Source: JADLCB01 sp964398315
Lineage (GTDB): Bacteria; Planctomycetota; Phycisphaerae; Tepidisphaerales; Tepidisphaeraceae
Direction: 5' to 3'
NCBI GenBank assembly: GCA_964398315.1
Contig: CAYNMV010000008.1
Location: forward strand, 1 to 64,000
Length of the DNA: 64,000 nucleotides
This document shows positions 49,950 to 59,879 of the stretch, one piece after another. How positions within the stretch are numbered: the stretch's first letter is position 1; every line of letters begins with the position of its first letter. Under the pieces are notes generated by a model that was not told the DNA's origin, ran no database searches, and saw only the letters and a list, made by a program, of their open reading frames with translations. The position numbers and the translations under genes were made by a program.

Positions 49950-52847
49950 TCAGTCAAACGAATACGTGAACTGTTCATCCTTCACGCCCAGTTCCACTTT
50001 GCTCAGCACCTTGCCCGCCGCCAGGCGCACCAGGTATTCGCGGCTGATACTGGGGACCATCACCTGCGAGAGAATCGATCCGACCTTGCGCGCCCCGCTC
50101 TCGGGTTCGGTGCAGCGCGAAGCGATCAGGCGGACGACGTCGTCGGCGTACTGGAACGGGATCTTCTGCTGCTCCTGCACGCGCTGGGCGATACGGTCGA
50201 GTTGCAGGCGAATGATGGTGTCGAGCATGTCGGGCAGGATCGGCTTGTACGGCACGATCTGCAGCCGCCCGAGAAGCGCATCGGGGAAGACCTGCCGCAG
50301 CGACTGGCGCAGGGCCTTATTGAGTTGTTCCATGTCCGGCTCGGTGGCCGGATCGCAATACGCCTCGAGGATGAGGTCAGAGCCGACGTTGCTGGTCAGC
50401 AGGATGATCGTGTTTTTGAAGTCGATCTGCCGGCCTTCAGCATCATCCATTCGACCCTTGTCAAAGACCTGGAAGAAGATCTCGTGGACGTCCGGATGGG
50501 CCTTCTCGACTTCATCGAGCAGGACAACGCTATATGGCTTGCGGCGCACGGCCTCGGTCAGGATCCCACCTTTGCCATAGCCAACGTACCCGGGGGGCGC
50601 GCCTTTCAGGAGCGCCACGGTATGAGCCTCCTGAAACTCACTCATGTTGATGGTGATGAGATTCTGCTCACCGCCGTAGATCGCCTCGGCCAGAGCCAGC
50701 GCGGTTTCGGTCTTCCCCACGCCGCTGGGACCGGCCAGGAGGAACACGCCGATCGGTTTGGAGGTGTTATCCAACCCCGGCACGCGGCTGTTGAGCAACT
50801 GAGTCGCGATCGCATGCAGCGCATGCCGTTGCCCGATGACGCGTTTGGAGAGTGTATCAGCCAGGTTGAGTACGGCCTCGATCTCATTCTTGACCATGCG
50901 GCCGACCGGGATGCCGGTGTAGTCGGAGATAACCTCCGCTACCGCCTGAGCATCAACACTGGGCAGAACCAGGGGCCGATCACCCTGGAGGACCTTCAGT
51001 TGAGTCTGAAGATCGCGCAACTGGTGTCGCAGCGCTTCACCCGGTTGTTCAGGCACACTAGCGATGCCATTCCCGGATGAGTCATCCGCCAGCCTGCTTT
51101 CTTGAGACGGGGAACCTTCGTGCGGGACAGTAGCTGACTCCGCTGAGTTGGGGGACCGCCTGTCGACGTGCTCATTCCCCCATCCCGCATCAGCTGATGC
51201 GGCGGAGAGATCTCTGTTGGCCGGCCCGATGGCATCATCTGGCCTATTCGCATTGTCCGGGGTGCGGGGTTGATCCAGTTTGGTGCGCAGAGCGAGGATT
51301 TGACTGACCAGATCACGCTCTGCTTGCCATGCCTGCTCGAGCGACCGCAGTTGGAGTGTCTCCTGGTCGATCTGCCGGATCAATTCGGCTGGCCGTTCGG
51401 CATGGTCCATGCCAAGGGCTGCCTCGCGCTGCACGATCTCCAGCTCCGACTGCAGGCCAGCCAGTTTCGCTCGCATGCTGTCAATACTGGCGGGTGATGC
51501 GTGCTGCGTGACGGCAACCCTTGCGCAGGCGGTATCGAGAAGCCCCACTGCCTTGTCTGGCAGCTGTCGAGCGGGCATGTAACGGCGCGACAGGCGGACG
51601 GCACTCTCAATGGCCTCATCCAGAATGAGCACCTTATGATGAGCTTCGAACCGCCGGGCGACTGCTCTCAACATGATGCAGGCGGTCTTCTCGTCCGGTT
51701 CAGCCACTGTCACCACTTCAAACCGCCGGACCAGCGCCGGATCCTGCTCAAAGTACTCCTTGTATTCCGAGTGGGTGGTGGCCGCGATGGTGCGGAGTGT
51801 GCCGCGGGCCAGGGCGGGCTTGAGCAGGTTTGCAGCATCCCCCTGCCCTTTGGCGCCGCCAGCTCCGATGAGGGTATGCGCTTCATCGATGAACAGCACG
51901 ATCGGTACAGGACTGTTCTGCACCTCCTCGATCACCTGGCGCAGGCGCTGCTCAAACTCGCCCTTCATGCTTGCTCCCGCCAGCAAAAGACCGATGTCGA
52001 GAACCCGGATCGAGATGTCACGCAAGGCGGGTGGCACATCTCCGGCAACCACGCGCTGAGCAAAGCCTTCCACGACAGAAGTCTTGCCCACCCCCGCCTC
52101 ACCGACCAGGATCGGATTGTTCTTCTGCCGTCGAAGCAGCACGCCGATGAGTTGTCGGATCTCACCATCGCGACCGACGATGGGATCGAGCGTCCCTTCG
52201 CGCGCCTGGCGAGTCAGGTCGATACTGAACTTCTCCAACGCCTGCTGGCGACCCATGATGGCCGGAGCCAAGTCGGGTCGGCTGGATTCGCCTGGTTTGC
52301 CCGCCGCCTCCGATGATGGGACAGCGGAGCCGTCCGCTCCATCAGCGCTTGACACCACGGTCAGCGTGGTGCTCTCGCTGGAGCCGCGGGTGATGCGCGC
52401 AAAGGTACTCGACAGCACGTTGGGGTCGATTCCCTCGAACTCAACCGACACCTTCAGCAACTCGCCCTTGAGCCGGGGGCTCTGCAGGCAGGCCAGTAGC
52501 AGATGCCCGCTGCGCACATCGGGCGCTTCCAGCTCCTCGGCGATGAGTACGGCATCGCGGATCGCCTCATCGAGCTTGGGAGCAAAACCGGTTACGGTCA
52601 TTGCGCCGGCCGGCAGGCTTTCCAGAAAAGCCGTGAGATCGGCCGCCAGGTGGGCGGCATCGATCCCAAAGTGCCGGCAGATCAGGTTCAGATCCGACTG
52701 GTCGACCTGAAACATCTGCTGGAGCCAGTGAGCCAGATCGACCTGCGCGTGGCCGCGGCTCTTGCAGTACAGGGCCGCGGACTCCAGCGTACGGTAGGCC
52801 ACGGCCCCCAGTTTCTTGAACAGCAGCACTCGGCTTTTTTCCCGCAT
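49950..52847 (-). CDS. clpV: T6SS sheath-recycling AAA+ ATPase ClpV (TssH)
   Basis: A 965-residue ClpB-type ATPase, about 90 residues longer than typical ClpV. N-domain at 1-165, first Walker A GEAGVGKT (249-256) with DEAH at 321-324, and second Walker A GPSGVGKT (706-713) with a following LLDEVEKAHPDV. The middle domain (about 455-625) is split by a hydrophilic, Pro/Ser/Asp/Asn-rich insert at about 525-603. ClpV disassembles contracted TssB/TssC sheaths. GGGAG precedes the ATG by eight bases. Confidence 0.95.
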   Translation of the reverse strand: MREKSRVLLFKKLGAVAYRTLESAALYCKSRGHAQVDLAHWLQQMFQVDQSDLNLICRHFGIDAAHLAADLTAFLESLPAGAMTVTGFAPKLDEAIRDAVLIAEELEAPDVRSGHLLLACLQSPRLKGELLKVSVEFEGIDPNVLSSTFARITRGSSESTTLTVVSSADGADGSAVPSSEAAGKPGESSRPDLAPAIMGRQQALEKFSIDLTRQAREGTLDPIVGRDGEIRQLIGVLLRRQKNNPILVGEAGVGKTSVVEGFAQRVVAGDVPPALRDISIRVLDIGLLLAGASMKGEFEQRLRQVIEEVQNSPVPIVLFIDEAHTLIGAGGAKGQGDAANLLKPALARGTLRTIAATTHSEYKEYFEQDPALVRRFEVVTVAEPDEKTACIMLRAVARRFEAHHKVLILDEAIESAVRLSRRYMPARQLPDKAVGLLDTACARVAVTQHASPASIDSMRAKLAGLQSELEIVQREAALGMDHAERPAELIRQIDQETLQLRSLEQAWQAERDLVSQILALRTKLDQPRTPDNANRPDDAIGPANRDLSAASADAGWGNEHVDRRSPNSAESATVPHEGSPSQESRLADDSSGNGIASVPEQPGEALRHQLRDLQTQLKVLQGDRPLVLPSVDAQAVAEVISDYTGIPVGRMVKNEIEAVLNLADTLSKRVIGQRHALHAIATQLLNSRVPGLDNTSKPIGVFLLAGPSGVGKTETALALAEAIYGGEQNLITINMSEFQEAHTVALLKGAPPGYVGYGKGGILTEAVRRKPYSVVLLDEVEKAHPDVHEIFFQVFDKGRMDDAEGRQIDFKNTIILLTSNVGSDLILEAYCDPATEPDMEQLNKALRQSLRQVFPDALLGRLQIVPYKPILPDMLDTIIRLQLDRIAQRVQEQQKIPFQYADDVVRLIASRCTEPESGARKVGSILSQVMVPSISREYLVRLAAGKVLSKVELGVKDEQFTYSFD

Positions 52848-52894
52848 GATCCAGCTCCCTTCATCTCAAGTGAGCTTGCCGAAATCAGCGCTTC

Positions 52895-54505
52895 TCAGCA
52901 CGCATGTCGCTGCGACTCCACTACCAGGTCATCCCGATCCCGTGTTTCCGGGCGGCTCAACAGCCAGCTTGACCACCCCAGTTGCCCCAGCCTCCCCAGG
53001 CACATCTGCGGCACCTGGTCGGCTCGTAGAACGAGCTGGACATCCCACGCCAGTTCCAGCCCTGCATAGGTGCGGATCCAGTCGTTTATCCGCCGCATTC
53101 CCAGGCGGTCGGGCAGCAGTCGTTGATACTGGTCAAAATGCATCGGCCCGAGGCGCACGCGGAAGCGCTGCTGGCAATCCCAGGTCCGCCCGCCCAGCAC
53201 CACGCGCGGCCCGGGCCCCTCGCCACCAAGCCGCATTGTGTGCGGCGCCAGCCCCAGTGCCTGGCGCTCCTCGGCCGGCAGATCGATCCACCGGCCGACG
53301 AACTCCCGGATGGTGCAGGTCACGCCAAAATAGCGGCCCAGGATGCTGGCCAAACCCTCGGCGTTGGCGGTCCGGACCATCAGCCGGCCGGCAAAATGGA
53401 TCTTGGCACGATCCTGCACGGCATCGCGATTGCGCAGGCTCGGCAGCCCGAGGCCAATCAGGCTGGCCAGGTACCGACCAAACGCATCCTCATCTGATTC
53501 AACCGAACCTGGGTGCCGTTGAGTACCACGATCATCGAAGTCTGAACGTGCGCGATCACGGGAGACGGTGCGCTGGTGCTGGGCCCATGCCCGGTAGAAC
53601 AGCATCCCCAGGCGATGATGGAAGATGTCCAGAAACTGCGCAAGTGTCCGATCACCGACGGCCCGTCGCTTCTGAATGAAATCAGTTTGAAAAGTCGGCA
53701 TCGGTCCGTTGGGACCAAGCAGACCCATGCAGTTGATACGCAGCATGGCCGGGCGAGACTGCGTGGGTGGACGATAAGCGTTCACATCGCCGGGAGAGAA
53801 CCTCAGCATCGCATCCTGGCCCAGGCGCACCGGCTCATCTGCAGGACGGGCGGCATGCCCGAGGCGCGGCAACGATGGATAGGCGCACTCCAGCAGGCGC
53901 ATCGCGTAGAAGAACGCAAATCGCCCGGGGTGCATCTCCAGCTGGTGCAGCATGGCCACCAGGTCATCGGCGATCTCAAGCTGCAGATCTCGTGGAAGCG
54001 CCTCCTCCTCCACAGCCGGACGATCCGCAACAGTGCGCTTGAGGATGAAACCGCGCAGCACCTGCTGTGGATCGGTAAATGGAGAAGGTGCCGGGCGGGA
54101 TGGGGCTGCGGCGGTTGTCGTGGACGACTCCGCAGCACGCCCGGACACTTCTGCAGTGGGCGCGCCGGGCGTTGGAGATGCGATCGGCATAGGAGCCGAT
54201 GGCGCTGCAGCGCGCGAAGTGCGAACGACCTCGTTCGAACCAGATGTATGCGCCTTCTGGCCGGGCTGGGGTACAAAGGGAGGAGCCGGGGCACGCTCAT
54301 CCCGAGTCGATGTGGTCGTCTCGACGAATCGGAGATGGGCTGAGCGCTCATCCTGGCGGATGTCGGGATCGCCGCTCGCTGTGACCGGCTTGTCCCCTGC
54401 CGCTGGCGGATTAGCCGGTGATCCACTGGCTGCACCGCCTCGCCGGATGATCAGTCCTGCCATCGCCGTCACAGGATGTGGCGGGTGCCGCTGCGTGCCG
54501 GCCAT
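52895..54505 (-). CDS. tssG: T6SS baseplate protein TssG
   Basis: A 536-residue TssG (VasB/ImpH). The family core starts near residue 175 (LEIADDLVAMLHQLEMHPGRFAFFYAMRLLE) and continues through FMxLxGPNGPMPxFxTDFI-like and HFAGRLMVRTANAEGLASIL to DVQLVLRADQVP. The first 140-170 residues are Ala/Pro/Ser/Thr-rich and disordered, not present in standard TssG (about 330-370 residues). The ATG at 54505 has GGGGAGGTG seven bases before it and overlaps tssF by 37 bp; the alternative ATG at 54463 lacks a ribosome binding site. Confidence 0.9.
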   Translation of the reverse strand: MAGTQRHPPHPVTAMAGLIIRRGGAASGSPANPPAAGDKPVTASGDPDIRQDERSAHLRFVETTTSTRDERAPAPPFVPQPGQKAHTSGSNEVVRTSRAAAPSAPMPIASPTPGAPTAEVSGRAAESSTTTAAAPSRPAPSPFTDPQQVLRGFILKRTVADRPAVEEEALPRDLQLEIADDLVAMLHQLEMHPGRFAFFYAMRLLECAYPSLPRLGHAARPADEPVRLGQDAMLRFSPGDVNAYRPPTQSRPAMLRINCMGLLGPNGPMPTFQTDFIQKRRAVGDRTLAQFLDIFHHRLGMLFYRAWAQHQRTVSRDRARSDFDDRGTQRHPGSVESDEDAFGRYLASLIGLGLPSLRNRDAVQDRAKIHFAGRLMVRTANAEGLASILGRYFGVTCTIREFVGRWIDLPAEERQALGLAPHTMRLGGEGPGPRVVLGGRTWDCQQRFRVRLGPMHFDQYQRLLPDRLGMRRINDWIRTYAGLELAWDVQLVLRADQVPQMCLGRLGQLGWSSWLLSRPETRDRDDLVVESQRHAC

Positions 54506-56343
54506 CGCATCACCTCCCCGCGCTCGGCGGTGGTAAGAACGGTTTGAACAAATGAATTGATCGAGACATACCCGGCCAGGAAGCGCTCCAGCACTGAGGC
54601 CAGGGCGAACGCTTCGCCGGGCTCGAAGGCCGAGTCATCCATCGCCAGCGTCAGTTCCAGACCGCGGGCGAAGACCACCGGGCCGGGTGAAGGAATGCGG
54701 CGATGCAGCGGCCGTGCACTGATCGAGCGCAGGCCATCGATCTGCCGCCCATGGCCGCGCCGCCCATCGATATAGAGCCGCAGCATCTCGCGCAATGCCT
54801 TGGCCCCGCTCTGCTGGTCAGTGTTGATCAACGAGAGGTAGTTGAGTGCCAAATGGCTGATCAGCCGCCAGAAAGTATCCCCCTCACGCGGGGCAGGAAC
54901 AGGTGGCGTAGGGCCATGAATGCAACGCAGTGACTCCAACGGAGCCCCGTTGTCGCACGTGAAGTCACTGGCGCCCCCGGCACTGCGCAACGGCATCAGC
55001 AGCGGCAGATCACGATTGGTGCACCACGCCCGCACGGCAAGTTGCCGAATACCCTGATGAAAGGGCGCATGAGCCGCATCCACAAGGCTGATCAGGAGAT
55101 CGCTGCCCGCATAGTTCGATCGGCTGGCGCCGCCACGCTCCCTGCCCCTGGGGGCAGTGTGAACGCGGTGCGTGGCAAAGTACGCCTCATCCCCGCTGCG
55201 TCCATCATCGGTATCGGCTGCCTCGTAGAACGGGCGGAAGCGCTGGGCCATATCCGAAGAGGTGCCGTAGCCGATGACCGACTCCACCTGGTGCACCTCA
55301 AAATCATTTGCCCGCGTGCGGTCCACGATGACCGGGTACTCAGGATAGCGCTGGGTAACGGGAATGCGGTCGCAGTCGCGCGGGAAGAGGTTCACCGCCG
55401 GGGCGCAGAACAGCGCTACATCTTCCGTGCGGACCGCGCCGGCCAATACATGGTCCGGCTCCGTAGTGGGAAAGATCAGGTCCAGCTCCTGCGCCTGGAC
55501 CCGCGGTGTGATCCGCTCCAGGCCATGGAGCTCGATGAAGAGCAACCGCTCGGGCATGGCGAAGTACTCGCGCAGGAGGCGATGGCCACTGAATGTGCGT
55601 GGATCATTGGGAAACAGGGCATGATCAGGCTCATACGCGATCAGACCAAGCCCATCCTGCACGGTTTCGCGCCATCGCGGCCCGCGGGGTCCGGGCTCCT
55701 CTACCAGGATCTGCGGACAATGGCCGGCGAGCTGCTCGAACAGCCGCCAGCGGGTGCCGCTGCCGCACAGGTGCAGCACCAGGGAGGCCAGACGCACCTG
55801 GTTCATCTTCATCTCGCCGGTGGTGCGCAGGCGCAGCCGCAGGGCCGCACGTGCCCGCAGATGGTCGGGCAGGCCAAGCACGCCCAGATCCTGGGTGAAA
55901 TAGCGCGCTTCGATGATTTCCAGGGGATAAAGGATGATCGGGTGTGCGGTTCGGTATTCGCAGCGGGTGCCGCTGCGCCCCACCGGAACACTGCGCAGCA
56001 CGCTGTCGCGTGGGATCTCAAACCCGCTGGCCAGGCTCGGATCACCGGGGCGGGGGTTGAACTGCACAATCGCCATCGAGGGCGTGGGGGCCAGATACTG
56101 CGGATAGATGCTTTCGAGCAGGGCTTGCGTGAAGCGCGGGAACTCGGCATCCATCTTCAGGTGGATGCGCGCCGTAAGGAAGGCGAACCCCTCGAGCAAA
56201 CGCTCGACATAGGGGTCTGCCACCTCGAGATTGTCGGGCGCCAGCCAGGCGGCGACCCGGGGATTCGCCTCGGCAAACTCCGCGGCCGTCTCACGGATAT
56301 ACCGCAGCTCGTCGTTGTAATACTCCAGCAACCGACGATCCAT
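54469..56343 (-). CDS. tssF: T6SS baseplate protein TssF
   Basis: A 624-residue TssF (VasA/ImpG) with the diagnostic N-terminus RLLEYYNDELRYIRETAAEFA, followed by VERLLEGFAFLTARIHLKMDAEFPRFTQALLESIYPQYL. The C-terminus has the expected GEAFALASVLERFLAGYVSINSF. TssF with TssG, TssE, TssK and VgrG builds the baseplate. A GAGGA sequence lies upstream of the ATG; a spacer of 157 bp separates it from tssE. Confidence 0.95.
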   Translation of the reverse strand: MDRRLLEYYNDELRYIRETAAEFAEANPRVAAWLAPDNLEVADPYVERLLEGFAFLTARIHLKMDAEFPRFTQALLESIYPQYLAPTPSMAIVQFNPRPGDPSLASGFEIPRDSVLRSVPVGRSGTRCEYRTAHPIILYPLEIIEARYFTQDLGVLGLPDHLRARAALRLRLRTTGEMKMNQVRLASLVLHLCGSGTRWRLFEQLAGHCPQILVEEPGPRGPRWRETVQDGLGLIAYEPDHALFPNDPRTFSGHRLLREYFAMPERLLFIELHGLERITPRVQAQELDLIFPTTEPDHVLAGAVRTEDVALFCAPAVNLFPRDCDRIPVTQRYPEYPVIVDRTRANDFEVHQVESVIGYGTSSDMAQRFRPFYEAADTDDGRSGDEAYFATHRVHTAPRGRERGGASRSNYAGSDLLISLVDAAHAPFHQGIRQLAVRAWCTNRDLPLLMPLRSAGGASDFTCDNGAPLESLRCIHGPTPPVPAPREGDTFWRLISHLALNYLSLINTDQQSGAKALREMLRLYIDGRRGHGRQIDGLRSISARPLHRRIPSPGPVVFARGLELTLAMDDSAFEPGEAFALASVLERFLAGYVSINSFVQTVLTTAERGEVMRWPARSGTRHIL

Positions 56344-56500
56344 GTCCTAACCGTCCTCACTTGCGTTGGTTGATCCGGGGTGATGGGGATCAGGGGAGGG
56401 GTCTTTCGAATCCTGCGCCAAGCGGCCTGCATCAAGCGCTTTCCAGCGCGCTGCGTACGCCGTGCATGGCGTCATCACCCTGCCATCCTTCCATGTGTTC

Positions 56501-57004
56501 TCAGCGATCTCTCACCTCCCATGTGCCGCTATGCGTATCCAGCGTCGTAGTCAGTCGCAGGGCTTCTGGTGCGGGCAGTGACCAGAGATCTCCTTCAATC
56601 AGCAGCTCGACCACACCAATCGCGCTGCTGGACTCAACCAGTCGAACCGAGAGCGTGCGCGGCAGGATGCGTGGCTCGTAGCGCTCGATCAGCCGGCGCA
56701 CCTGGCGCTCCAGCCGCCCGCCGGTGATGTGGTCCCGGGTCAGGGCGGTCACATCCGGCAGGCCGAAGTTGAGCACCGAGGTGGCAACATGCTCGTATTC
56801 GCCTGTCCCGCCTGCCACGGGCGGTGCGATCGTATTCAGCAGCCAGCGCAGGTCGCGGAGAACGCTCTGGCGGTACTGCTCGGGAGAGACCGCTCCTTCC
56901 ATCGCCCCGCGCCGCCGTGCCGGCCGTCCGGCCGATTCATCGGTCAGCCGGTCCAGCAAAAACGGTTTGAGGCGGTCGCGGCTCAAAAAATCGCTGGCCA
57001 TCAT
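56501..57004 (-). CDS. tssE: T6SS baseplate protein TssE (gp25-like)
   Basis: A 167-residue protein with the gp25 lysozyme-like fold of T6SS baseplates: RDLRWLLNTIAPP, then EHVATSVLNFGLPDVTAL and IERYEPRILPRTLSVRLVES. It starts sheath polymerisation. Two adjacent ATG codons (57004 and 57001) follow GAGGA; either may be used. The gene is 137 bp downstream of hcp. Confidence 0.9.
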   Translation of the reverse strand: MMASDFLSRDRLKPFLLDRLTDESAGRPARRRGAMEGAVSPEQYRQSVLRDLRWLLNTIAPPVAGGTGEYEHVATSVLNFGLPDVTALTRDHITGGRLERQVRRLIERYEPRILPRTLSVRLVESSSAIGVVELLIEGDLWSLPAPEALRLTTTLDTHSGTWEVRDR

Positions 57005-57141
57005 CCTGTCCTCATCTCGTCGTGGCCGACTGCTTCTGCGCTGCACAGATGCCGGACCTTCACGCGCACCGGGTCATGGGCCCTGCCCGATGTATGCGGC
57101 ATCGGCGATCGCGCAAGGCCGCACACATCGGGATGGCTGGT

Positions 57142-57627
57142 TCAGGCATTCGCCTTGACGTTGAACGTCATCTTGATGCTTCCACCGGCCGACCCATCCT
57201 TCTTCAGCGGGACATACTCCTGGGAGATCTCAGCGAAGCGAATGGCAACCGTTTCCTCGGGCAGCGCGGTGCTGCCGTTGGCCATGCCACTGAGCTGGAC
57301 GCTGGAGATAATGCAGTCCTTGAGCTTGATCTCCATAGTCTTGTGGTTCTTCTCGTTCTGCTTGGTGATGACGTGCAGCGTCACGTCCGACACCGCCTTG
57401 TTCTGGGCGCAGTACAGCGCCAGATTGGGTGATGAGGAGTCAAGCTCCTTGGTGATGACGAACTCACGCACATCCGCCTGTCCAGTGCCGTGCTGCTCAC
57501 GCCCCTGGGCATTGCCGAACAGGCGCTGGCTCAGGCCCCAGTTGAAACCGGTCACGTTGATCCACTTGACGTGGTCTTTCTCGGTGACATCACCATCGAT
57601 ACCCTTGATCTGAAGGTATGCTTGCAT
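57142..57627 (-). CDS. hcp: T6SS inner-tube protein Hcp (TssD)
   Basis: A 161-residue Hcp-family protein: AYLQIKGIDGDVTEKDH, WGLSQR, DVREFVITKELDSSSPNLALYC, and a C-terminal IRFAEISQEYVPLKKDG. It forms hexameric rings of the secreted tube. GGGGAG precedes the ATG by nine bases. It follows tssC by 46 bp in the same direction. Confidence 0.95.
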   Translation of the reverse strand: MQAYLQIKGIDGDVTEKDHVKWINVTGFNWGLSQRLFGNAQGREQHGTGQADVREFVITKELDSSSPNLALYCAQNKAVSDVTLHVITKQNEKNHKTMEIKLKDCIISSVQLSGMANGSTALPEETVAIRFAEISQEYVPLKKDGSAGGSIKMTFNVKANA

Positions 57628-57673
57628 GACTGGATGCTCCCCAAAAAGGATGAACGTTCATGCCGGCGACTCG

Positions 57674-59194
57674 TCAGCGGGGGCTGGGGTTGGGCAGCCG
57701 GCTGACCAACCGCAGGGACACGTCAATGCGCTCGAGCTGGAAGTGCGGCTGCAGGTGGAAGACTGCCTGGTAGACACCCGGATCATCCGCGCTCTCGATC
57801 ACCTGAACGCGTGCGGCCGACAGAGGTTTCTCCGCCAGCAGTGAGGGCGGTGCGTTGTCGGGATTGAGCAGGACGTAATTGCCGATCCAGTCGTTGAGCC
57901 ATTGCTCGATCTGCGTCCGCGTCATCGGGGTGCCGACCTTGAGGTAAACCATCTTCTTGAGGAAGTGGGCGAAGCGCGAGATGGCGAACATGTAGGGCAG
58001 CTTGGCAGTCAGTCTCGCGTTCTTGGTCGCCTCAGGATCGTCATACTCCTTGGGCTCGTGCACGCTCTGCCCGCCGATAAATGCCGCCCAGTTCTCCCCC
58101 TTGGCATGGCACAGGGCCATGAACCCGAGGTTGGACAGCTGGTAGTCGCGGGCATACGGGATGGCGACCTCGGTCGGGCAGGTCATGTCGATGCCGCCAT
58201 CATCCGTGGTAAAGGTGTAGCATGGCAGGTCCTCCACCAGGCCACCCGATTCCACGCCGCGAATCTGAGTGGCAAAGCCATAGAGCGAGAAAGCATTGTT
58301 GATGTTCTGCGCCAGCGCATAGCAGCTGTTGCTCCAGCAGAAGCGGGCCGGGTCGCTGTCACCGACATCCTCCTCAAAGGCGAACTCCTTGACCTGCTCA
58401 CCCTGCCGGCCATAGGGCAGGCGGGACAGGAAACGCGGCAGCGTCAGGCCCACGTATTTGGCTTCTTCACTCTTGCGGAATGCGCGCCATGGAGCGTAAT
58501 CATCGCTGGTGAAGATCATCGACAGGTCGGGCGGGGTATTGATGTCATGCCAGCTCTCCATCTTCATGATGCCCGGCGCTGCCGAAGCGATGAAGGGGGC
58601 GTGGGCATGCATGGCGATCTTTGCCATGCCCCGCAGCACCTCCAGGTCGGCCGGTGCGTGCGAAAACTCATAATCCCCCACCAGGCAGCCGTATGGCTTG
58701 CCATTGAGCGTGCCGAACTCCTGCTGGTAGATCTTCTTGAACAGCGGGCTCTCATCCCACCGGCCACCGGGATAGGCCTTGAAGACCTTGCGGATCTCTT
58801 CCTTGCTGATGTTGAGCACGCGAATCTGCAGGTCGGTGCTGAGATCGCTGTTCATGACCAGCCGGTGCAGACCGCGCCAGGTGCCTTCGAGCTGCTGGAA
58901 GCGGGGATGATGCAGGATCTCATTGACCTGGTCGGTCAGTGCCTGGTCGACCTCGGCGATCATCGCATCCAGCGACTCGATGGCACTGTCACTGATCACA
59001 CCGGTGTGTTCGGTCGCCCAGGCAAAGATGGCAGCCACGGCCTGGTGGCCGGATTCAGCGCTGCGTTTACCCCAGATTTTCTCCACGTCCGCTTCGACCT
59101 CCTGCGGCAGGGGCTGGTCCTGCAGGCGCCCCATCAGGTCATGGGCGAACTCCTCTTCCAGCCCAACTGCGGCGGACTTGTTCATCATGGTCAT
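57674..59194 (-). CDS. tssC: T6SS sheath protein TssC (VipB)
   Basis: A 506-residue large sheath subunit with the family features: LEGTWRGLHRLVMNSDLSTDLQIRVLNISKEE, YGCLVGDYEFSH, LPRFLSRLPYG, and the C-terminal GTPMTRTQIEQWLNDWIGNYV. It polymerises with TssB around the Hcp tube. AGGAG lies nine bases before the ATG at 59194. Confidence 0.95.
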   Translation of the reverse strand: MTMMNKSAAVGLEEEFAHDLMGRLQDQPLPQEVEADVEKIWGKRSAESGHQAVAAIFAWATEHTGVISDSAIESLDAMIAEVDQALTDQVNEILHHPRFQQLEGTWRGLHRLVMNSDLSTDLQIRVLNISKEEIRKVFKAYPGGRWDESPLFKKIYQQEFGTLNGKPYGCLVGDYEFSHAPADLEVLRGMAKIAMHAHAPFIASAAPGIMKMESWHDINTPPDLSMIFTSDDYAPWRAFRKSEEAKYVGLTLPRFLSRLPYGRQGEQVKEFAFEEDVGDSDPARFCWSNSCYALAQNINNAFSLYGFATQIRGVESGGLVEDLPCYTFTTDDGGIDMTCPTEVAIPYARDYQLSNLGFMALCHAKGENWAAFIGGQSVHEPKEYDDPEATKNARLTAKLPYMFAISRFAHFLKKMVYLKVGTPMTRTQIEQWLNDWIGNYVLLNPDNAPPSLLAEKPLSAARVQVIESADDPGVYQAVFHLQPHFQLERIDVSLRLVSRLPNPSPR

Positions 59195-59262
59195 GGTGAT
59201 TGCTCCTGTAGGACGGTACTGACGGGATCACGGTTTCCGTTCATCAGGCTCAATGAAAGGCA

Positions 59263-59784
59263 TCAGGCATCCGCGCGCGTGGCTGCGAGACTGGCGGCGA
59301 CCTTCCTGGTGTTCTCATCGCTCCTCAGTCGCTCCAGCAGCGAAACGACCGCCTTCTCCCGGTCCTCGTACCCTGAGCACTGGCTCTTCATCTCCGCCAG
59401 CTTCTTGCGTACGTACAGCAGCCGCGCCAGCGAGGGGACCTTTCGGGCCACGTTGGCCGGGGCGAAGTCATCCAAAGAGGAAAAATGAAGCGTAACCGGC
59501 ATCTGCTGATCCCCCTGGCCGGCCAGCTTATTGTCGACCATCAGGTCAAGCCGCGGCGCGATGGCTTCCATGCGCTTGTCGAAGTTCTGCTGGTTGATGT
59601 CGACAAACTCACGCTGGCTGACCGGGGGCAGATCCTTGGCCGCATCGCCGCTCAGCTCGGCCATCACGCCCATGACGAACGGCACCTTGACTTTCACCCG
59701 ACCGTTGAGCGTCTCCACTTCCGCCTGAATGTTGACGCGATCAGTGGTGTTCTTGGTCCCGTGTTTCTTCTTGCCAAGGCTCAT
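59263..59784 (-). CDS. tssB: T6SS sheath protein TssB (VipA)
   Basis: A 173-residue small sheath subunit: RVNIQAEVETLNG, PFVMGVMAELSGD, DINQQNFDKRMEAIAPRL and LHFSSLDDFAPANVARKV. Its N-terminal 12 residues are basic. GGAGAG precedes the ATG. tssC follows at a 68-bp distance. Confidence 0.95.
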   Translation of the reverse strand: MSLGKKKHGTKNTTDRVNIQAEVETLNGRVKVKVPFVMGVMAELSGDAAKDLPPVSQREFVDINQQNFDKRMEAIAPRLDLMVDNKLAGQGDQQMPVTLHFSSLDDFAPANVARKVPSLARLLYVRKKLAEMKSQCSGYEDREKAVVSLLERLRSDENTRKVAASLAATRADA

Positions 59785-59879
59785 AGGGGGCTCTCCGAAT
59801 GCGTGTAACTAATTTCTATATCTATTGTTGCAGATAAAATCAGATCAGGCCGCAACAGGTCGCACTGTGCCTGTTTCAC
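59785..59879. promoter_or_regulatory. AT-rich spacer between tssA and tssB
   Basis: These 95 bases are unusually A/T-rich for the locus, with TATAGA- and TATCTG-like hexamers on the minus strand and an AACAGG/CCTGTT inverted repeat. A second promoter for tssBC-hcp, or a processing site that raises sheath and tube expression, is possible. No good -35/-10 pair was fixed. Confidence 0.35.

Noticed and set aside
55042..56373. 443-codon plus-strand frame opposite tssF
   Set aside because: Antisense shadow; no domain recognised and no ribosome binding site context.
57902..59488. 528-codon plus-strand frame opposite tssC/tssB
   Set aside because: Antisense shadow of two unmistakable sheath genes.
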